Both the position numbers and the translations under genes were made by a program. Below the pieces are notes generated by a model that worked only from the letters and a program-made list of their open reading frames with translations, was not told the origin of the DNA and searched no databases. Positions 58,644 to 64,000 of a DNA stretch of 64,000 nucleotides are shown here, in pieces. How positions within the stretch are numbered: position 1 is the first letter of the stretch; the number at the start of each line of letters is the position of its first letter. This DNA is from Micromonospora trifolii (lineage in GTDB: Bacteria > Actinomycetota > Actinomycetes > Mycobacteriales > Micromonosporaceae): positions 389,733 to 453,732 of the forward strand of contig NZ_JAKKFD010000044.1 of the NCBI RefSeq assembly GCF_022229005.1. Reading direction: 5' to 3'.

Positions 58644-59462
58644 TCAGGCATTCGTCGATACGACGACCCGCTGGTGAGTCGCGGCGGCCCGGTGGTGCGT
58701 CACGGCATTGCTGCGGCGCCGGCGAGGATGCAGCGACACGAAGGCGAGATCGCCCGCGCGAATCGCCTCCAGAAGCCGACGTTCGGCCTTCAACCGCCAC
58801 GACGAGGCCAGGCTGGCGGTGATACCCAGGCGCGCCGCTGCCTGCGCGAGCGTGGCGTCCTCCAGGCGGGTCGCAGCGATCAGGTTCGCCTCGTCCGCGT
58901 CGATGACCCCGGCCGCGACAGCCCTGGCCAACACCAGGTCCGGGTGATCCCACGGCTGCACCGGCGCAATCGGCCCGGTCACGCCCGTGTGAATGAGCTG
59001 CGCATCGCAATCCGCATCGCGGGCCTTGCGGGCCGCGCGCAGACCAGCGTCAATAAGGCGGCCGACTACCCGCGGCGGTTCCAGGTCAATGGTCGTGAGA
59101 CGTTCGATGAACCCGACCAGCAGCTCCGCGTCCAGGTCACGGGTGTCCCCCCGCCACCCCAACGCGAGGAGTCCAGCGAGGTGCCGCAGGCCCGGCAAGG
59201 CAATACCAACCGCGGCCACGACCCACGCCGGGCCGTCCCGGCGAGCGCGGACAACCAGCTCGCGCCATACCGCGTCGCGGACCTCGACACTGGTACGCGG
59301 CTCCAACAGCAGCGCGCGCAGCCGTTCCAGCGGCAGGATCTCGTCGGGCAGGCCGTCGAACCCTCGACCGTCGAATCCGACAGGAGTGGGCGGCTGGACC
59401 AGCAAAGTGAAGGCACGGCCGGCCGCGGACAGCGACGACGACGGCCAGGATCGAACAGACAT
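58644..59462 (-). CDS. Helix-turn-helix protein upstream of the conjugation unit
   Basis: A 272-residue protein from ATG 59462 (GAGGGATG upstream; ATG 59519 is in frame). The C-terminal third has the sigma-factor/LuxR-like segment VIDADEANLIAATRLEDATLAQAAARLGITASLASSWRLKAERRLLEAI, a helix-turn-helix. The N-terminal part resembles no family I know. A very likely regulator of the element's transfer genes, and a candidate reader of the TGTTGGGT sites on both sides of it. Confidence 0.75.
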   Translation of the reverse strand: MSVRSWPSSSLSAAGRAFTLLVQPPTPVGFDGRGFDGLPDEILPLERLRALLLEPRTSVEVRDAVWRELVVRARRDGPAWVVAAVGIALPGLRHLAGLLALGWRGDTRDLDAELLVGFIERLTTIDLEPPRVVGRLIDAGLRAARKARDADCDAQLIHTGVTGPIAPVQPWDHPDLVLARAVAAGVIDADEANLIAATRLEDATLAQAAARLGITASLASSWRLKAERRLLEAIRAGDLAFVSLHPRRRRSNAVTHHRAAATHQRVVVSTNA

Positions 59463-59895
59463 GGCATCCCTCACGAGGCGCTCAGGCGCCGCACCATAAC
59501 GGCGGCGCGAGACCTCCATCCGCGCACAGCTACCAAACAGTCCACGAACACACGAGCGCGGACGAGAGCCTGTTACGCCTGCTCACAGGGCACCTCCACC
59601 CAACATCCAACAACAGGCGCAGCCCCGCATCGGTAGAGTGCGCCACCCACCAGCCCAGCTCACCGTCCTGTTGGATGCTGTTGGCCAGGGAAGATCCGCG
59701 AGTTGCGGACCACCAGACCCGGGGCCGTAGAGATGCCCCTGAGGTGAAGCACAGCAAGGCGGGCGTTCGCCCAACAGGTCCAACCGCTGTTGGGTGCCGT
59801 TGGGTGACCATCCCCGTCACCGGGTGCTCTGAGCCGGGCCGGCGAGGCCATTCGTAGACGCGAACACGGTCAGCCAGCGCGGGAGCCACCCGCCC
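59463..59895. promoter_or_regulatory. Divergent spacer with TGTTGG words
   Basis: The 433-bp spacer contains CCACCCAACATCCAACAACAGG (59596-59617), CTGTTGGATGCTGTTGGCC (59668-59686) and CCAACAGGTCCAACCGCTGTTGGGTGCCGTTGGGTG (59771-59806) in both orientations. These match the word in the pilin promoter, so genes at 58644 and 59896 are probably under the same control. Confidence 0.6.
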
Positions 59896-60624
59896 ATGAC
59901 TGCTTCACCTGACGCCACCCCGAACGGCGCGACCCACCCGAACCCGTCGCACTACCAGGCACGACAGCACACCAACGAGGCGGTCCTCATCGGTGGTGAT
60001 GTCCCGATCGCCGTCTGGCGCCTCGACAACCGCGACGACACCGCACCCGCCGCCCACCCGGGCAGCCGGCTTGCGTCGCGCCTAGCGCAGCGACTCATCC
60101 TCGTGTACACCCACCGCGGCGACACGATCGTCGATTTCGACAGCGACCCGCACCTGGAGAACGCCAGCTGCCTCACGTCCCGCACGTACCGGCCTATCAC
60201 CGACCCCACCACGGTCGCCGACCTCGACGCGCTCACCAACCCGATCAGCCTCGTCGTCCTGCGATGGCCTCCACGGCACAACACTCGGACACCGGCCAGC
60301 ATCACCGACCTGTTCGCCGCCTGCCGGCTCATCATGACCGCCGACACGTGTGCCATGGCCGCCGTCAGCTCCGCGGCACCCGGCCAGCCCGGCACGACGC
60401 ACGCCGAACACCTGAGCGAACTCCTGCCCGCCGCCCGCTCCGCAGGCCTCACCCACATCCTGCACATCGTCGCCGTCACCGGACCCGGCGACCACGACGA
60501 GTTCCTCTACTACACAACGCAGGCCGAAGCCGAGGCGGCACGGCAGGGCTGGCCGACCGGCGACAACGGATCGAGCTACGGCGTCGACCTCATGGTCTTT
60601 ACCAACGGGAGTCGTCATGGCTGA
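59896..60624 (+). CDS. DNA-methylase-like protein lacking catalytic motifs
   Basis: A 242-residue protein. The segment RLASRLAQRLILVYTHRGDTIVDFDSDPHLENA follows the layout of N-4/N-6 DNA methylases (LAERLI...PGDTVLDPFAGSG) but with FDSDPH in place of the FxGxG SAM motif; VVLRWPP sits where the catalytic (D/S)PPY motif would be. It is probably a degenerate, non-catalytic relative. It overlaps the next gene by eight bases. Confidence 0.65.
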   Translation: MTASPDATPNGATHPNPSHYQARQHTNEAVLIGGDVPIAVWRLDNRDDTAPAAHPGSRLASRLAQRLILVYTHRGDTIVDFDSDPHLENASCLTSRTYRPITDPTTVADLDALTNPISLVVLRWPPRHNTRTPASITDLFAACRLIMTADTCAMAAVSSAAPGQPGTTHAEHLSELLPAARSAGLTHILHIVAVTGPGDHDEFLYYTTQAEAEAARQGWPTGDNGSSYGVDLMVFTNGSRHG

Positions 60625-61125
60625 CCGCGACCCGAGACAGGCCGGGGTTGGCGCATCCCAACCCGCCACCCCTCGCCGCGGCCACAGCAACGACTCAGCC
60701 CCAGTCACCGACAACGCCGCCGCTGATCCGGTGCACGACCGTACCACCGCGTGGCGCGAAGTCGATGGCGCGCCGCTTGAGTCGGGAACTCAACCTGCCA
60801 CCCAACCGCACACAGCCACCCGCCCCGAGCTGCGCCCCTTGCTGGGGCTGCCGATACCGATTCCGACGAATGCTGCCCGCGGTGCCGAGATCCGGTGCGT
60901 GGTCACGCCGGTCGACCGCGATGGGCGGCTGGCCGACCGGTCAGCGTTGATGTTCCTGGGTTGGTCCGCCGGGTACGCAGTCGAGTTGGCGATTGAGCCG
61001 GGCCCGATCGTGGTCGCCCGCACAGGTCATGCCCTCCGCATCAACCCTCGAGGCTTTCTACGGCTTCCCCTGACGGCACGCCGCAGATGCCGGATCACTG
61101 CTAGCGATCGAGTGCTCGTCGCTGC
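60617..61125 (+). pseudogene. AbrB/SpoVT-like gene truncated at its 3' end
   Basis: From an ATG with GGGAG upstream, the first 165 codons look coding and end in a swapped-hairpin-like region (EIRCVVTPVDRDGRLADRSA; INPRGFLRLPLTARRRCRI). After VLVAAFRP the frame turns into low-complexity Ser/Thr that is the shadow of a different gene. The natural end is therefore missing at about 61125-61130. Confidence 0.65.
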
Positions 61126-61127
61126 GT

Positions 61128-62215
61128 TCAGGCCAGCGGTGAGCTGGACGACAACTTCGACTTCGGCAACCTCTGCCTGCTCGACCTGCTCGGCTTCACC
61201 GCCCAGCAGTTGTCCGAACTGGCGGCTACCACCGCTCCGAGCTTGCCTGCCAACCGGCACGACGAGAACGCCATGGCCCAGCACCGTCGGCATGAGCAAG
61301 TCTGGCAGGAAAAGCTCGACGAGCGCCAGTACCGGCTAAATGCCGCGAGCGTCGACCTGACGAAGATGGTGCGTCGGGTATGGGGCGACGAAAGCGTGAC
61401 GCTCAAGTTTGTCGCGGACGGCCAGTACCTCAAGGTCGTCGTGCAGGACGATATCGGTGTCGAAGTCGAGCTCGACCAGCGCAGCGATGGTTTCCGCTGG
61501 CTGGTGAGCTTCTTCGTTGTCTTTCGGGCGCAGGCCAAGGGCGATCTGAAGAACGCCATCCTGCTGCTCGACGAGCCAGGGCTAAGCTTGCACGCGCTCA
61601 AGCAACAGGAGTTTCGCAAGACCGTGTCGCTGTTGGCCGAGAACAACCAGATTGTCTACACCACGCACTCGCCATTTATGGTCGGCCCCGACGAGCTGCA
61701 CCTCGTACGGGTCGTCCAGATGACCGACCGGTCCACCGGGACCAAGGTCCACACCACGCTTATCGTCGATGATCCGCGGTCGGTCTATCCACTGCAGGCC
61801 GCACTCGGCTATGAGCTCGCGCAGAGCCTCTTCGGTCAGAAGCGGAACCTTGTCTGCGAGGGCATCACCGACATGTGGATGCTGGAAGGCGTCACGGCCG
61901 CGATGCGCGAGGCCGGCGTCGCAACCATGCGCGCTGACATCGCGATCACCCCGGCTCAGTCCGCGAGCAAGGTCATCTATTACTGCACATTGCTGCGCGG
62001 TCAGAGATTGAAGGTAGCGGCGCTGCTGGACTCCGACGCCGCTGGCGACCAAGCCGCTACTCAGGATGAGTTCATCCGGCTCATGAGGCAGAAGGAGATC
62101 CTGCGGGCCAAGGACTTCTACATCGGCGAGGTGACCCGACCGGAGACCGAGGATCTCCTTCGCGACACCCTGATGACGGTGGCAAGGGAAATACTCAACT
62201 GGGATGTAACACTAT
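61128..62215 (+). pseudogene. OLD-family ATPase/TOPRIM nuclease lacking its 5' end
   Basis: The frame opens within coding sequence (LDDNFDFGNLCLLDLLGFTA) without a start, and no Walker A is present. It carries ILLLDEPGLSLHALKQQ (Walker B), VYTTHSPFMVG (H-loop) and a TOPRIM region (LVCEGITDMWML; VAALLDSDAAGD). OLD nucleases act in phage defence. The C-terminus beyond about 62215 becomes Arg/His-rich and unlike the family. With no N-terminal ATPase half the product cannot be active; an ATG at 61210 could still give a fragment. Confidence 0.75.
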
Positions 62216-62495
62216 GCGTTCTGCCCCGACAACGTGTGGCAGCCCAGCAGAGACACCCTCATCCGTTACGCCGAGAGCCTCATGAACCGGGCCTGGTGGT
62301 GGATCTGGTGGGACTGAACCGCCAGGGGCATAGGTTGACCTACAACCGTGGCCGAGCCCGGCCAGGCCTCGGTCGAGGCGCCCGGGCTGTCGCTCTCCTT
62401 ACGGCTGCCCACGCTGGTCGTGCAACTCCTAATTGGCCTGCGCGGCTTGGGCATCGCCCATGGGCGGACGAGGCTTGCGCTCCTATAGTCCCTTC

Positions 62496-63158
62496 GTGGA
62501 CGCCAACACCGAAGAGTTGAGAGCCGCACACGACGTCCTCGCCGAGTTCTACGCCGAACGCCTGGCTGACGCTCTGGATCGCATGCCCGCGGAACGGGCC
62601 GTCCTCGACCTGTTCTGCGACCTGACGCTTGCCACGGACATGGGCATCAACGTCGGCGACGTTGGCTGCGGGACGGGACGCCTCGCGCCCTACCTGGCGG
62701 CCAGGGGCCTGGCACCGTGGGGAGTCGACCTCTCACCCGAGATGATCCGCGTAGCCCGGCGTGACCATGCGGCCTTCCGGTTCGACGTCGCCGACCTGCG
62801 CGAGCTGCCCTTCGAGGACGCGTCGCTGGCAGGCGTGGTTTGCTGGTACTCCCTCATCTCCCTGAAACCAGGCGATCGACAAGCGGCCTTTGGCGAGCTG
62901 TATCGCGTCGTCAAACCGGGCGGCTACCTGGTGACCGCGTTCAAGGCCGGGACCAGTCAGGTCCGACGCGCGGGCCGCAGCACCAATCTTGGTGTCGAAT
63001 TCGACCTCTACTGGCAGACCCCGCAGGAGATGGAACAAAACGTCACGGACGCTGGCTTCACCACCGTGTTCTGGGGCGGCATCCCCGCCGATAGGCCGGA
63101 CAGCCCCGCGCAGGGGTATCTGCTCACCCGGAAAGCTGTTGCTGATCCACCACGTTGA
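62496..63158 (+). CDS. Class I SAM-dependent methyltransferase, probably leaderless
   Basis: A 220-residue protein with VGDVGCGTGRLAPYLAARG (motif I), VDLSPEMIRVARRD and a post-motif region FDVADLRELPFEDASLAGVVCWYSLI. TATAGT at 62484-62489 lies six bases before GTG 62496 and there is no ribosome site, so it is probably read from a leaderless mRNA. Methyltransferases of this type act on small molecules; the substrate is unknown. It stands in a scarred region after the OLD remnant. Confidence 0.8.
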   Translation: MDANTEELRAAHDVLAEFYAERLADALDRMPAERAVLDLFCDLTLATDMGINVGDVGCGTGRLAPYLAARGLAPWGVDLSPEMIRVARRDHAAFRFDVADLRELPFEDASLAGVVCWYSLISLKPGDRQAAFGELYRVVKPGGYLVTAFKAGTSQVRRAGRSTNLGVEFDLYWQTPQEMEQNVTDAGFTTVFWGGIPADRPDSPAQGYLLTRKAVADPPR

Positions 63159-63276
63159 CGCGCAAACCCTCAACTCGGCATGACCGGACCGCTTCGCCAC
63201 CACAGCAGGTTACTCATCGCGCCGCCCCGTCGGCGGCATGATCGGACGTGTCAGCTCATCCACTACCGTCCGGACC

Positions 63277-63486
63277 ATGGCGGCCAGAGCAGCGGGAGCG
63301 TTTCGTCGGACGCCGATCGAACGGTCAGACCAACGGGTCGCATGGGACCGAACAGACCAGGCCTTCTTCGCTGCCGGAGCCTGTCACATCCTCGCCTGGG
63401 CCTGCCGGGACTCCTATCCAGACAGGTCCATCGAGATAACCACGGTAGGAACAGTTAGCAGCATCGAGGCGTCGAATGTGCGCTGA
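63277..63486 (+). pseudogene. Truncated hypothetical gene
   Basis: The frame MAARAAGAFRRTPIERSDQR continues to VAWDRTDQAFFAAGACHILAWACRDSYPDRSIEI, a pattern I have seen as the start of an actinobacterial hypothetical family; the rest of the family domain is missing and the frame stops soon after. Probably a decayed copy. Confidence 0.45.
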
Positions 63487-64000
63487 CATCGACAATTGAG
63501 GGCGTCGTGGGCGCCGGTGCAACCCACGACGGTGACGCTTTCGGGCCCGCCGAAGAGTTCACCAGCTTGGAGTGCCTGGTCAGGACGCCGCCCGTGGGAT
63601 CGGCGTCTCAGATGACGGGACCGTGACGGACTCCAGCAGGCTCACTCGCGATGCTTCACGTCGATCCACAGCAGACCTACAGGCGTGGCGTTAGGCGACC
63701 CGAGACGCCGGCCGGCGACGGCCATCCTGGAGCAACACGCCTGACCACTTCGACCTCTACTGGGAGGTCACGCCGCACCGCTCCATCGCATCACCGCAGG
63801 TCAAAGCCCTCGGCTCTGTCCGCCGTCGGTGAGCACTTCGGGCGCGGTGACCTCTTCGCCAACCTGCACCCAATCTGCTCCCAGTTGCAAGGCCAAGCCA
63901 ACCATCGGCTCCTTACCGCCTTGACCTGCGCACACTCCCCTACCAGGCGACATAGAGCGTTCTCGACTACATCGCAGAACCGCAGAGCACTCCGCGGGAA
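63487..64000. other. Gene-free right end
   Basis: No frame of convincing composition and no RNA gene seen in this 514-bp stretch. Some segments look like eroded coding sequence, consistent with the neighbouring pseudogenes. Confidence 0.4.

Noticed and set aside
61210..62520. Intact OLD nuclease gene
   Set aside because: Homologous coding sequence begins upstream of the first ATG and lacks the Walker A half; the 3' end is also non-family sequence.
63487..64000. tRNA attachment site at the right end
   Set aside because: No cloverleaf or TTCGAATCC-type T-loop could be found by reading.

Overview
The window is very GC-rich, with strong third-position G/C bias, frequent GTG starts and purine-rich ribosome binding sites. 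It carries actinobacterial families (FxLD lanthipeptide, replication-relaxation, DUF2637-like, DUF4192-like, SARP/BTAD, PycTM-like). A Micromonosporaceae genome (Micromonospora, Salinispora or Actinoplanes type) is the most likely source. This is inferred from composition and gene content only; there is no rRNA or tRNA in the window to confirm it.

Region 1 (1-13644) is a class I lanthipeptide locus of the FxLD type, almost all on the minus strand. It holds a 44-residue precursor, a LanB dehydratase, a LanC cyclase running off the left edge, and a SAM methyltransferase. A PLP histidine-decarboxylase homologue, an APC amino-acid permease, two unknown proteins, a GNAT and a globin/flavin-reductase fusion are joined to it by start/stop overlaps. 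Divergent from these are an XRE/TPR-type regulator and an SDR oxidoreductase. The layout suggests one transport-and-modification unit with its own regulator.

Region 2 (13734-24454) is membrane-linked: an Hsp70-like ATPase with a multi-helix tail overlaps a membrane-tethered winged-helix/BTAD protein; a 994-residue M48 metallopeptidase is coupled to a small partner; a WXG-type two-bundle protein has two small neighbours.

Region 3 (24989-30319) is the most interesting. It looks like an immune or signalling island: a conserved hypothetical protein, a large NTPase-like repeat protein, a class III cyclase-like protein, a divergent PycTM-like membrane protein and a Crp/Fnr (cNMP-binding) regulator. 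The cyclase-like and NTPase-like proteins carry the same roughly 18-residue glycine/asparagine amyloid-type (RHIM-like) motif. This implies that the two proteins signal to each other by templated assembly and that the island combines nucleotide signalling, a membrane effector and prion-like contact.

Region 4 (30320-32230) is gene-poor and degraded: a tyrosine-integrase pseudogene with in-frame stops, a PHP/TrlF-like scrap and other relics. Region 5 (32233-36694) holds a LysM/BTAD membrane regulator, an inositol-monophosphatase-family enzyme and a small unknown.

Region 6 (36773-61125) is a conjugative element read on the minus strand from a pilin-like protein down to a cell-wall hydrolase and a terminator-like hairpin. 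It includes VirB2-, VirB6-, VirB3/PrgI-, VirB4- and VirD4-like proteins, a replication-relaxation protein, two GGDEF proteins, an ArdC/ImmA-IrrE-like protein and a DUF2637-like membrane protein. Most spacers between its genes contain perfect hairpins, and its promoter regions carry a recurring TGTTGGGT word. A cargo gene between the VirB4 and VirD4 genes is flanked by a duplicated intergenic segment. Region 7 (61126-64000) is a scar zone: an AbrB-like gene is cut and joined to an OLD-type nuclease that has lost its 5' end, followed by a methyltransferase and a truncated hypothetical gene.
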